Source: Manihot esculenta (taxonomy: Eukaryota > Streptophyta > Magnoliopsida > Malpighiales > Euphorbiaceae). Taken from it: a stretch of 64,000 nucleotides of DNA. Location of the stretch: positions 3,439,734 through 3,503,733 of the forward strand of contig NC_035178.2 of assembly GCF_001659605.2 (NCBI RefSeq), written 5' to 3'. Positions 22,643 through 32,434 of this stretch are shown here, piece by piece (within the stretch, counting starts at the first letter, position 1; the number at the start of each line of letters is the position of its first letter). The position numbers were made by a program, and so were the translations under genes. The notes under the pieces were generated by a model. It made no database searches, was not told the DNA's origin, and saw nothing but the letters and a program-made list of their open reading frames with translations.

Positions 22643-25527
22643 TTACTCAGTAGTTTGGGAAGGGGGATCCAAGGGAACCTCTTCCACAAGATGGGCAGTG
22701 AGTTCTTCATAAAATTTCTTCAAACTGTGCCCATTAACCTTAAAGACTTTGCTTGTTTGTGGGCTCCGTATGTCAATAGCTCCATGTGGATAGATGTGCT
22801 CAACCAAGAATGGTCCAATCCATCTAGACCGTAGCTTCCCAGGGAATAATTTGAACCTGGAATCAAAGAGTAAGACCTTATCACCCACCTGGAAGTTTTT
22901 TCTGGAGATATTCTTGTCATGGAAGGCTTTAGTCTTTGCTTTGTAATCCCATGAAGCTTCGTATGCATCACATCGAATCTCCTCGAGCTCTTGAATTTGC
23001 AATTTTCTGTGGACTCCAGCTTCTTTTTCATCAAGATTACAGCTCTTTACAGCCCAGTAGGCTTTGTGTTCAAGCTCCACAGGTAGATGGCAAGCTTTCC
23101 CATAAATCAGCCTATATGGAGACATCCCAATTGGGGTTTTATAGGCTGTTCTATATGCCCATAGAGCATCATTAAGGCGCACACTCCAATCCTTGCGATT
23201 TGGGCAGACTATTTTCTCCAAAATTGACTTGATCTCCCTATTTGACACTTCGGCAAGCCCATTTGTTTGAGGATGATAGGCAGTAGAGGTTCTATGGATG
23301 ACATGGTGCTTCTTGATGAGAGTTTCTACTACCTTGTTGCAAAAATGGGTGCCTCGATCACTGATAATGGCCTTGGGCATACCAAATCTTGAGAAAATAT
23401 GGGATTTCACAAAGTCAACCACTGTTTTTGCATCATCAGCCCTTGTTGCCTTGGCCTCAATCCATTTGGACACATAGTCCACAGCAAGAAGTATGTAGGT
23501 GTTGCCAAAGGAAGGTGGGAATGGCCCCATGAAGTCAATGCCCCATATGTCAAAGATTTCACACACCATGATGGGTGCTTGTGGCATTTCACTTCGATTG
23601 CCAATATTTCCCGTTTGTTGGCACCTTGAACATGACCTACAAAATAAATAAGAGTCTCTGAATATGTTAGGCCAAAATAACCCACTTTCAAGGATCTTCA
23701 TGGCTGTCTTGCGTGGCCCAAAGTGGCCTCCACAGCTGTGAGAATGGCAGAAAGTTATGACAGAAGAAATCTCATGATTTGGGATGCATCTCCTTATGAC
23801 TTGGTCTGCACAATGCTTCCATAGGTAGGGCTCATCCCACACATAATACCTTGCATCTTTCTTGATCTTGTCTCTCTTGTACTTGGGCAAATCAGTAGGT
23901 ACACTTCCTGTGACAAGGAAATTCACAATATCAGCATACCATGGTTCCTCTTCTTGGACAACAAAGAGGTGCTCATCAGGGAATTTTTCATTGATGGGGT
24001 AGGTCTCCATCTTGGTCAGAATTCTGCTGAGGTGATCAGCTACAAGGTTCTCCTTTCCCTTCTTTTCTCGGATCTCTAAGTCAAACTCTTGCAACAGCAA
24101 TATCCATCTCACCAGCCTAGGTTTGGACTCTTTTTTCTTGATTAAATACCTTAGTGCCGCATGATCTGAGTAGATAATCACCTTTGTCCCAAGTAGATAG
24201 GACCGAAACTTCTCCAATGCAAATACAACAGCCAGCAACTCTTTTTCTGTGGTAGAGTAGTTGCATTGTGCAGCATCTAAGGTACGTGAAGCATAGTGAA
24301 TGACATGAGGAGAGTTACCTATACGCTGTCCCAACACTGCTCCTACAGCAAAGTTGCTGGCATCGCACATGATCTCAAATGGGAGAGTCCAATCAGGTGG
24401 CTGGATGACTGGGGCAGAAATCAGTAATGATTTGACCAAATCAAAAGCTGTTTTGCAGTTGTCATCAAACTCGAATGGCACATCTTGCTGTAACAACCTG
24501 CACAAGGGCTGAGTTATCTTGGAGAAATCCTTGATAAACCTCCTGTAAAAACCAGCATGTCCAAGGAAGGATCTGATTTCCCTAATGCTGGTTGGGTAGG
24601 GCAGATTTTTGATGGTGTCAATTTTAGCTTTGTCCACCTCAATCCCTTTTGCTGAAACTATATGGCCTAAGATTAAGCCATGGTTGACCATAAAGTGGCA
24701 TTTTTCATAGTTGAGAACCAGATTTGTCTCCAAACACCTTTGGAGTATTTTCTCCAAGTTGGCTAGGCATTCATGGAATGAGTTGCCATGCACCGTGAAA
24801 TCATCCATAAAGACTTCAATAATCTTCTCCACATAGTCAGAAAAGATGCTCATCATGCACCTTTGGAAAGTGGCTGGTGCATTGCAAAGGCCAAAGGGCA
24901 TCCTCCTAAATGCGAAGGTGCCAAATGGGCATGTGAAGGTGGTCTTCTCTTGATCTTCAGGTGCAACAGGGATTTGATAGAAGCCTGAATATCCATCAAG
25001 GAGGCAGTAATGGCTCTTTCCAGCAAGTCTCTCAAGCATTTGGTCCATGAAGGGCAAGGGAAAGTGGTCCTTCCTTGTGGCTGTGTTGAGTTTCCTATAA
25101 TCCATGCAAACTCTCCACCCATTTTGTACTCGAGTGGGCACTAGCTCTCCTTCAGAATTAGGGACAATGGTAATCCCAGTCTTCTTTGGCACCACATGGA
25201 TGGGACTCACCCATTTACTGTCAGAAATTGGGTAGATGACCCCAATTTCTAAGAGCTTTACTATTTCTTTCTTCACAACCTCCATCATGGGTGGATTCAG
25301 CCTCCTCTGTGCCTCACGAACAGGTTTGCACTCATCCTCCATATGTATTCGATGCATGCATGTTGAGGGTGATATGCCTTTGATGTCCTCCAAGGTCCAC
25401 CCAATTGCCTTCTTGTGCTTTTTCAACAAATCAAGGAGTTTTTCCTCTTCTTCTTGGTTGAGCTGGTTGGAAATGATGATTGGGAGTGTATTTCCAGCCC
25501 CCAAGTAGGCATATTTGAGATGATCTG
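22643..25527 (-). pseudogene. Athila-like pol: RT, RNase H and integrase (5' end cut off by an insertion)
   Basis: An open frame of about 960 residues. Visible: reverse transcriptase with FMDD in [11 protein letters not shown] and the [20 protein letters not shown] block; RNase H with [14 protein letters not shown] and [10 protein letters not shown]; integrase zinc-binding region (HFGPRKT...CRSCSRCQQ); and integrase catalytic core with [16 protein letters not shown] and [10 protein letters not shown]. There is no internal stop. The first codon of the open frame is TTG, not a real start. The frame is the direct continuation of the gag-protease ORF at 27647-30391, interrupted by the palindrome composite at 25528-27646, so gag-pol was one polyprotein. 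The enzymatic motifs themselves look intact. Confidence 0.9.
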
Positions 25528-26125
25528 TGTAACAGCCCGGACGTGATCCCCGGCACTGTTACCGTTCACACCCAGGGCTATCCCTCGCCTGGCCTTTTGC
25601 CACCTCGGGCTTTCCACTGGCGTATGAACAGCTCTTAACATCCCTTCACCCTCACGGGTTCCAGGCAGGATTTGTCCCTCGGGGGAGCCATTACGGCCCG
25701 CCCTAGCCCGAGTGGATTTGGCCCAATTCCTTCCTCTGGGAATTAGGTCGCCTCCCCCACTGCTCGAACCCTTGACCTCCCACTTTAAGGGAATAGTCTG
25801 GTGAGAGTGAGTACCAATTGTTCCAATTGGAACAACTGGTACTCACTCTCACCAGACTATTCCCTTAAAGTGGGAGGTCAAGGGTTCGAGCAGTGGGGGA
25901 GGCGACCTAATTCCCAGAGGAAGGAATTGGGCCAAATCCACTCGGGCTAGGGCGGGCCGTAATGGCTCCCCCGAGGGACAAATCCTGCCTGGAACCCGTG
26001 AGGGTGAAGGGATGTTAAGAGCTGTTCATACGCCAGTGGAAAGCCCGAGGTGGCAAAAGGCCAGGCGAGGGATAGCCCTGGGTGTGAACGGTAACAGTGC
26101 CGGGGATCACGTCCGGGCTGTTACA
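25528..26125. repeat. Palindrome P1 (598 bp, arms about 297 bp)
   Basis: The left arm and the reverse complement of the right arm agree with one mismatch that I can see (near the centre, aacaactgg versus aacaattgg). The centre is TTCCAATTGGAA, so there is virtually no loop. Inner arms contain ggtcaagggttcgagc. An open frame of about 105 residues appears on both strands purely because of the symmetry. Confidence 0.92.
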
Positions 26126-26143
26126 TAAAAAGGCGCCTTTTTA
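26126..26143. repeat. 18-bp perfect palindromic linker between P1 and P2
   Basis: TAAAAAGGCGCCTTTTTA is a perfect palindrome. The half-site CCTTTTTA also directly precedes P3 at 27228-27235, which hints that it belongs to the repeat unit or to a target-derived footprint. Confidence 0.85.
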
Positions 26144-26740
26144 TGTAACAGCCCGGACGTGATCCCCGGCACTGTTACCGTTCACACCCAGGGCTATCCC
26201 TCGCCTGGCCTTTTGCCACCTCGGGCTTTCCACTGGCGTATGAACAGCTCTTAACATCCCTTCACCCTCACGGGTTCCAGGCAGGATTTGTCCCTCGGGG
26301 GAGCCATTACGGCCCGCCCTAGCCCGAGTGGATTTGGCCCAATTCCTTCCTCTGGGAATTAGGTCGCCTCCCCCACTGCTCGAACCCTTGACCTCCCACT
26401 TTAAGGGAATAGTCTGGTGAGAGTGAGTACCAATTGTGCCATTGGAACAATTGGTACTCACTCTCACCAGACTATTCCCTTAAAGTGGGAGGTCAAGGGT
26501 TCGAGCAGTGGGGGAGGCGACCTAATTCCCAGAGGAAGGAATTGGGCCAAATCCACTCGGGCTAGGGCGGGCCGTAATGGCTCCCCCGAGGGACAAATCC
26601 TGCCTGGAACCCGTGAGGGTGAAGGGATGTTAAGAGCTGTTCATACGCCAGTGGAAAGCCCGAGGTGGCAAAAGGCCAGGCGAGGGATAGCCCTGGGTGT
26701 GAACGGTAACAGTGCCGGGGATCACGTCCGGGCTGTTACA
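26144..26740. repeat. Palindrome P2 (597 bp)
   Basis: Nearly identical to P1 over its full length. It differs at the centre, where GTGCCATTGGAAC replaces GTTCCAATTGGAAC. It ends GGCTGTTACA and is followed by TACTC and the LTR fragment. Confidence 0.92.
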
Positions 26741-26745
26741 TACTC

Positions 26746-27228
26746 TGTAACGCCCCGGAAATCCGGACCGCTACCGGCGCTAGGATCCGGGTCGACTTAA
26801 GGCCGCCGGGACCCGTAGCAAGCCTGACATATAACCTGTACACCTGTATAATCCCATACATGATCAACATCATACATAAAAATTAAAACTTCTTCTTGCA
26901 TACATGCTATCAATCGCCAACTCAACCTGTGCATACTCTGATCATTTACATAAATAAAGTCCCTCTGTGGGATCTCAATAAGCCTCGAAGGGCTATACAA
27001 CATATGGAGAGTTGGTTTACTTAAACATCATAACATAAAGATCATGTAAAGATACAAATGGGATTATCACATACTATGGTCAAGCACAGCTCTATCCTCA
27101 ATAACATTAATACATAAAAAAAAAAAAAAAAAACTAATCAACTATACATCATTTTACAAATTTGTCATGTCCACAAATCTATCTATTACAAACATGTGAC
27201 AGACTATTCTCTTCATAGCCTTCTCTAC
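26746..27228 (-). repeat. LTR fragment (3' end of a Tekay-type LTR) inside the foldback composite
   Basis: The plus strand begins TGTAACGCCCCGGAAATCCGG and continues with the reverse complement of the LTR end (tagcgccggtagcggtcc, gggtcccggcggcctta). It matches roughly the last 480 bases of the LTR at 13317-13796, at clearly less than full identity. It is cut off before gtagagaagg at the P3 side. No internal retrotransposon region is attached, so it is a captured or truncated piece. Confidence 0.8.
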
Positions 27229-27235
27229 CTTTTTA

Positions 27236-27646
27236 TGTAACAGCCCGGACGTGATCCCCGGCACTGTTACCGTTCACACCCAGGGCTATCCCTCGCCTGG
27301 CCTCTTGCCACCTCGGGCTTTCCACTGGCGTATGAACAGCTCTTAACATCCCTTCACCCTCACGGGTTCCGGGCAGGATTTGTCCCCTTGGGTTCTCGTC
27401 AAACGCATCCTTCCCCAAGTGGATTTGGCCCAAATTTCCCTTAGGAAATTGGGCCAAATCCACTTGGGGAAGGATGCGTTTGACGAGAACCCAAGGGGAC
27501 AAATCCTGCCCGGAACCCGTGAGGGTGAAGGGATGTTAAGAGCTGTTCATACGCCAGTGGAAAGCCCGAGGTGGCAAGAGGCCAGGCGAGGGATAGCCCT
27601 GGGTGTGAACGGTAACAGTGCCGGGGATCACGTCCGGGCTGTTACA
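27236..27646. repeat. Palindrome P3 (411 bp, variant of P1/P2)
   Basis: The outer ~150 bases of each arm match P1/P2 with small changes. The inner ~55 bases differ (tgggttctcgtcaaacgcat, then ccaagtggatttggccc, close to the P1 word gagtggatttggccc). The centre is TTTCCCTTAGGAAA. The ~90 innermost arm bases of P1 are absent. It is thus a shorter relative, not a recent copy. Confidence 0.9.
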
Positions 27647-30391
27647 ATCTGGCAGGGGCTTCAGATCTGGTGCACTTTCTGTCTTTGTCTTAGCCTGCTG
27701 TCTGCTGGTTGATTGGGGCAGATTTCCTGTTGATTTGGGCAAATCATCCGGTGATTTGGGCAAATCACCTTCTGTCATTTCTGTCTGCTGGTTGATTTGG
27801 GCAGATTGCCTGGGTGATTTGGGCAAATCACTCGCAGAATCTGCCCACATCACTATCTGGTCTGTCTCTGAGCAGTTTCTGTCCATCTCTTCATATCTGC
27901 ACAAATCAGCATGGAGTGTTTCCTCTAGATCAAAATCAAAGACTTCTTGGCTCAAGTCATCAATGACATCAAGGCCATAAACAGGAGAAACATCTTTAGG
28001 GAATTTCATAGCTTCATAAACATTGAATTTGATAATCTCCCCTTCAAACTCCATGGTTAATGTGCCATCATGCACATCAATTTTGGTTCTTGCTGTGCTC
28101 AAGAATGGCCTTCCAAGTAGGATGTCAGAGGTGGTATTGCTATTGTCTTCCTCCATGTCAATGATGTAAAAATCAGCTGGGAAGACTAGTTGGTCCACTT
28201 GCACCAACACATCTTCAAGCACTCCCTTGGGATAGACAATCGATCGGTCAGCCAATTGAATTACAATGCTGGTGCTTTTTAGTGAACCTGCATTCAATAA
28301 ATTAAAAATAGAGAGAGGCATGACATTGATTGAAGCTCCAAGGTCACACATGGCCTTCTTTATCCCCACGTTGCCTATCTTGCATGAAACAGCGAACATC
28401 CCTCTATCCTTGCATTTGACTGGAATTTTTCTTTGAATAACAGCTGAGACACACTCCCCCACACTCACCTTTTCACGTTCAGCAAGTTTCCTTCGGTTGG
28501 TGCATAGCTCTTTGAGGAACTTAGCATACCTTGGAATTTGCTTTACAGCATCAAGTAGGGGAATGTTGATTTCCACCTTGCGAAAGGTCTCAAGTATTTC
28601 TTTCTCCTCTTTTTCTTTTTGAGACCTTGCAAATCTTTTGGGGAAGGGAGGAGGTACCTTGAATTTCTCTGCTGGCTGCTGTTTCTGCCCTTGACTGGGT
28701 TCTGCCTGATCTGGTGATTTGGGCAAATCACTTTCTGTCAAGTTTGTCTTTTCTGGCGATTGGGGCAGATTACCGCAGATGATTTGGGCAGATCGTCTGG
28801 GTGATTTGGGCAAATCACTGCCCTGATCACTTTCTGGCAGATTTTCTTCCATGGCCTGTTTCTTCAATTTTTCAACCTTGCTATCTTGCAACTCTTTTCC
28901 ACTCCTCAATGTGATGGCACTAACATTTTGTCTTGGATTTATTTCAGTTTGGGAGGGTAGCTTCCCTTGAGACTCCAATTTGCTCATTGAAGAGGCCATT
29001 TGACTCATCTGTTTCTCAAGACTTTGCACAGTATTTGCTAAATTTTGCACAATCTCTTCAAGAGGTACTTTGGAGTTCTGAGGTGCAGCTTGAGCTTGAT
29101 TCCTTTGCTGATAGCTTGGATATTGATTTCCCCTTGCATAGCTAAAATTTGGATGGTCCCTCCAACCTGGATTATAAGTATTTGCATAGGGATCATACCT
29201 TCTTTGCCCATTGAAACCTCCAACAGCATTGACTTGCTGGTCCTCCTCTTGAAGGGAAGGACATAGATCAGTTGGGTGGTTGTTGGCACATATTCCACAT
29301 GGCTTGGGCTGCTGAATCTGCTGGACTTGTTGGGTTTGACTCACAACAAGGCTACGGACAGCATTGGTGAGTTCAGAAAGTTGGGATGATAAAATGGAAT
29401 TACTCACCTCATTTACATTCCTTGTTGGCAGCTCTTGGTCTCCAAATTGTTGAGAAGCTGCTGCCATGGAGGAAATTAAGTCCCTCATCTCTCGAGGTGA
29501 TTTTTTTTCAATTGTTCCTCCACATGCTGCGTCAATAAATTTTCTCTCTGAGGGTAGCAATCCTCCATAGAAGTACTCAATGAGAGATTGGTCAGAAATA
29601 TCATGCCGAGGGCAGCTTGTGCACAACTTTTTGAACCTTTCCCAATACTCATACAAGCCTTCAGAGTGCTTTTGCTTTATGCCACTTATTTCTCGACGGA
29701 TGCCTATGGCTTTTGAGGTTGGAAAGAATTTTCTCAAGAATGCTCTTACCATATCAGCCCATGATGTGATGGATCCGGGTGGCAAGTAGAATAGCCACTC
29801 TTTGGCATAGTCTTCAAGGGAAAAAGGGAAGGCTCTAAGCTTGATATCATCTTCTGGAATGCCTTGGGGTCTCATGGTTGAGCACACAACATGGAATGCC
29901 TTCAAATGCTTGTGAGGATCTTCATTTTCTAGGCCTCTGAATTTAGGTAGGAGATGAATCAGCCCTGTCCTTAGCTCGAATGGTGCTGTCAATAGGGGAT
30001 ATTCAATGCATAAGGGTGCTTGATCTCCTGTTGGCTCAGCTAACTCTCCAAGGGTTCTTTCCCGTTGCTGAGGTGCTTGGATGGGCATGTTTCTTGCTTG
30101 ATTTTCAGCTTCTACATGTGCAGCAGGTGGTGCCGCCATTGCTGGATTTTCTGCCATGACCAGAAATTCAGTTTCTGGTGCTAAATCAGTGGTAGCAAGT
30201 GTGGTGGTGGAAGTTTCTGCTGGTGCAGAAATTTCTTCAGCAGGGGCAGTAGGTGGTCTGTGAGATGGTGTTGTTGATGAAGATGCTTTTGAGGCTTGGT
30301 TCCTCAAATTTGCTTGCTTCCTTAAGCTCTTGGCAGTTTTTTCAATCTCAGGGTCGTAAAGAAGTGTGTCTTTACGGCCAGACCTGGTCAT
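27647..30391 (-). pseudogene. Athila-like gag-protease (3' end cut off by the foldback insertion)
   Basis: The frame starts at ATG 30389-30391 and runs about 915 residues to the insertion, then about 37 non-native residues into P3 (stop near 27536). Visible: capsid-type Gag region (LIHLLPKFRGLENEDPHKHL, then AKEWLFYLPPGSI), a zinc-knuckle-like CGICANNHPTDLC, a Q-rich linker, and an aspartic protease with DLGASINVMP and ILLGRPFL. Two segments are rich in SDLPKSP-type repeats encoded by the GATTTGCCCAAATC motif: plus-strand 28700-28830 and 27710-27850. It sits 30 bases from the primer-binding site, as expected. Frame and duplication show it was joined to pol before the insertion. Confidence 0.9.
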
Positions 30392-30420
30392 AAAGGGAAA
30401 ATACGTTAGTTTAAATCAAA

Positions 30421-30438
30421 TCCCCGGCAACGGCGCCA
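30421..30438 (-). other. Primer-binding site of the Athila-like element
   Basis: The minus strand reads TGGCGCCGTTGCCGGGGA five bases inside the 5' LTR. This is the site usually assigned to tRNA-Asp in Athila-type elements (family knowledge). Confidence 0.9.
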
Positions 30439-30443
30439 ATTTT

Positions 30444-31888
30444 TGATAGGCGGTTGTCGAAGCCGTCAAAAATAACCTATTATCAATCAACAAATAAATT
30501 TGCAGATAGTGGCAATAGGGTCGAACCACAGGGAATTGACACCAAGTATCTTCCTAATAACGACTAAGGCAAGTAATAACGAATAAGTAAAAGAGGGGGG
30601 TTTGTTTTGATGAGTTAAAATCTAAAAGCAAAAGAGAACAATAATTTAAATAAGTCAGAATATCAATGGGAAAGAGATTCTAGCTGAAGTGTGAGCTTAA
30701 TTCAGTTTGTTTCAGAATTGATCATTGATTATTAAAGACTCCTATTTGATTTCAATAAATCAGTTTTGGTTGTGGAAGACGCTTCTCACAATCCAAATTC
30801 CTCCTTAGTTCTAGTTTGATTAGGAAACGTTCGCTAATCAAACACTGATCAACAAGTTGCCAAGGAACGTCCTTGGGGCATTTAGCATCGAACAACCGTT
30901 GATCGCATTAAGACTTAGAGAAACCCAATTCTATCCTTGCCAACCGCGTGGTCAAGGCTAGGTTATGCAACTGATTATATTTATGTTCAAACAATTTAAG
31001 CAATTACGGACCTAAATCATTCAAACAATTTATCACTTTAAGCAATTTAAAAGCAATGGGCCCTTATTGATTCTAAAAGCAAAGTAATAATTAAGAAAAG
31101 ATCAGATTGCATAAATATTGAAACAAGCAAGAGTTCAACAATGGAGTATTAAACCTCCCAATTCATCACAAATCTGAATATTCTCAACTTCAACTAGAAA
31201 ATAATGAATTTAGCCACTCATGGTGACTAAAATACAAAAATAAAGAAGAAAAGAAAGAAGGAAAGTTTCTGCTGTGTTGCTGGAGAATTTTCGAGGATGG
31301 CAGATGCTGAAAGAGATGATGAGTTGCCTTTGATGCTGCCCTTTTATAGCTGGAGAGTCCCAAGTCCAATTTGATTAGGGTTTTGTAATCTCAATTTGAT
31401 TTGGTCTTCTTTGTAGTCTTTGATTCCTCTTTGAATTTTGTGTTTGATTGAGAATGGAACTCTCTAAGTGAAGGGCGTGGCTCTTGGAACTGATCTTGTG
31501 GTGTTTGAAGTGAACTTGGACTTCTTTGCTTTGAATTTCTAATTTCTGCTCTTTTCCCGCCTCTGCTGTATTTTCTGCTATTAAAGTGATTTGGGCAAAT
31601 CCTGCGAGTGATTTGGGCAAATCACTTGCTCATTTTGCCCCAATCGCTTCCTGGGGTTCAGTCCAGTTTCTGTCTCTGTCTCTGCGAGTGATTTGGCCAG
31701 TTCCTGCGAGTGATTTGGCCAAATCACTCAGACCCAATCACTTTTCCAGCTTTTTCTTCACTTTTTCTCCAACTTTCCAATTTCTTCCTTTTCTGCAAAA
31801 ACATGACAAAAACACAAATTAAGCTAGAAAAATGTGTAAATAAACAGTAATAAATATAATAAAAATGTGGCTAAATTATGCTTGATCA
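30444..31888 (-). repeat. 5' LTR of the Athila-like element
   Basis: Same 1445-bp length and near-identical sequence as 7942-9386. It ends GCTTGATCA, followed by the duplication GGGTA at 31889-31893. Confidence 0.92.
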
Positions 31889-32434
31889 GGGTAAATAGAA
31901 AAGTAAGCCCGAACTCATGCTGTTTTATAAAAAAGATCAAATTACCCTCCTGCTGGGCATCTAAAAAGCCTTCCGACGGTGGAATAAACAGAACTATGCG
32001 CTCATTAGGTAAGAGAGTCCTAATCTTGAAAATTGTGGTATCAACAAGGTTGTGAGAAAAATAGTTAGAAAAAGAAGGAGTGATGGAAGAGACTAGACCG
32101 ACTACTTTGGAGATCCTAATAGAAGCCGTGAAAAGAGCGAAATATACCTCGGATCGAAGATTCAAAGTTACAAAAAAGAAAGATGGCAAGATAGCAGAAG
32201 CAACATAAAAGACAAAGCAACGAGCAAAAGCACAATTTTGAAATGGAAAAGACAGAGAAAGATGCTTTAACAGAACCCCCCTAGAGTCACATGGTAATAA
32301 TTGGATCTCGAAATTTACCTCATCATAAATTATGAAACAATTAATGAACAGGTAAAAGGATACTTGATAACTACCGGACTCCAAACGTCCAAGCCTGAAG
32401 TAGCCCAAATTAGAAGAACTGGGCCCAAACTCCA
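31889..32434 (+). other. Interior remnant of the old TRIM/LARD-like element
   Basis: This is the right-hand interior of the outer element, resumed after the Athila-like insertion. No conserved protein domain is seen in any frame. The purine-rich words just before the LTR at 32435 (agaagaactggg) may be its plus-strand primer. Confidence 0.5.

Larger units (their letters stand above)
25528..27646. mobile_element. Composite foldback insertion: three giant palindromes plus an LTR fragment
   Basis: A 2119-bp insertion flanked by ATCTG at 25523-25527 and 27647-27651. Order: palindrome P1 (25528-26125), 18-bp palindromic linker (26126-26143), palindrome P2 (26144-26740), TACTC, a minus-strand fragment of a Tekay-type LTR 3' end (26746 to about 27228), and palindrome P3 (27236-27646). 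Each palindrome begins TGTAACAGCCCGG and ends CCGGGCTGTTACA. The single outer duplication and the in-frame gag-pol on both sides show it arrived as one unit. The superfamily is unknown. TG...CA ends and a 5-bp duplication recall LTR-type integration, while long terminal inverted repeats recall foldback DNA transposons. No protein of its own is recognisable. Confidence 0.85.
7942..31888 (-). mobile_element. Athila-like Ty3/gypsy retrotransposon, minus strand, carrying two nested insertions
   Basis: Two LTRs of 1445 bp each (7942-9386 and 30444-31888) bracket the element, with the 5-bp duplication GGGTA at 7937-7941 and 31889-31893. On the minus strand the order is LTR, primer-binding site (30421-30438), gag-protease (from 30391), RT-RNase H-integrase (to 22643), a third ORF, 3' non-coding DNA, a G-rich purine tract and LTR. 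Subtracting the two insertions leaves about 11.8 kb, normal for the Athila lineage. The Athila assignment rests on the tRNA-Asp-type primer site, the DLGAS protease motif, the FMDD polymerase motif and the extra ORF after pol. By eye the LTRs differ at only three positions, so insertion was recent. Both coding regions are now disrupted, so this copy is no longer autonomous. Confidence 0.9.

Noticed and set aside
25770..25880. tRNA-like/Pol III B-box word GGTTCGAGC in the palindrome arms (possible SINE)
   Set aside because: Only part of a B box matches, no convincing A box or tRNA fold was found, and there is no poly-A or T tail.
26126..26143. Reading P1 and P2 as the two LTRs of a minimal retrotransposon with an 18-bp interior
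   Set aside because: No primer-binding site or polypurine tract fits in the linker, and the outer duplication encloses P3 as well.
25423..26800. Open frames of ~105-127 residues sharing one sequence on both strands (RARAGRNGSPEGQILPG...)
   Set aside because: They arise because P1, P2 and P3 are palindromes; the same string appears on both strands. No start context, domain or codon signature supports a gene.
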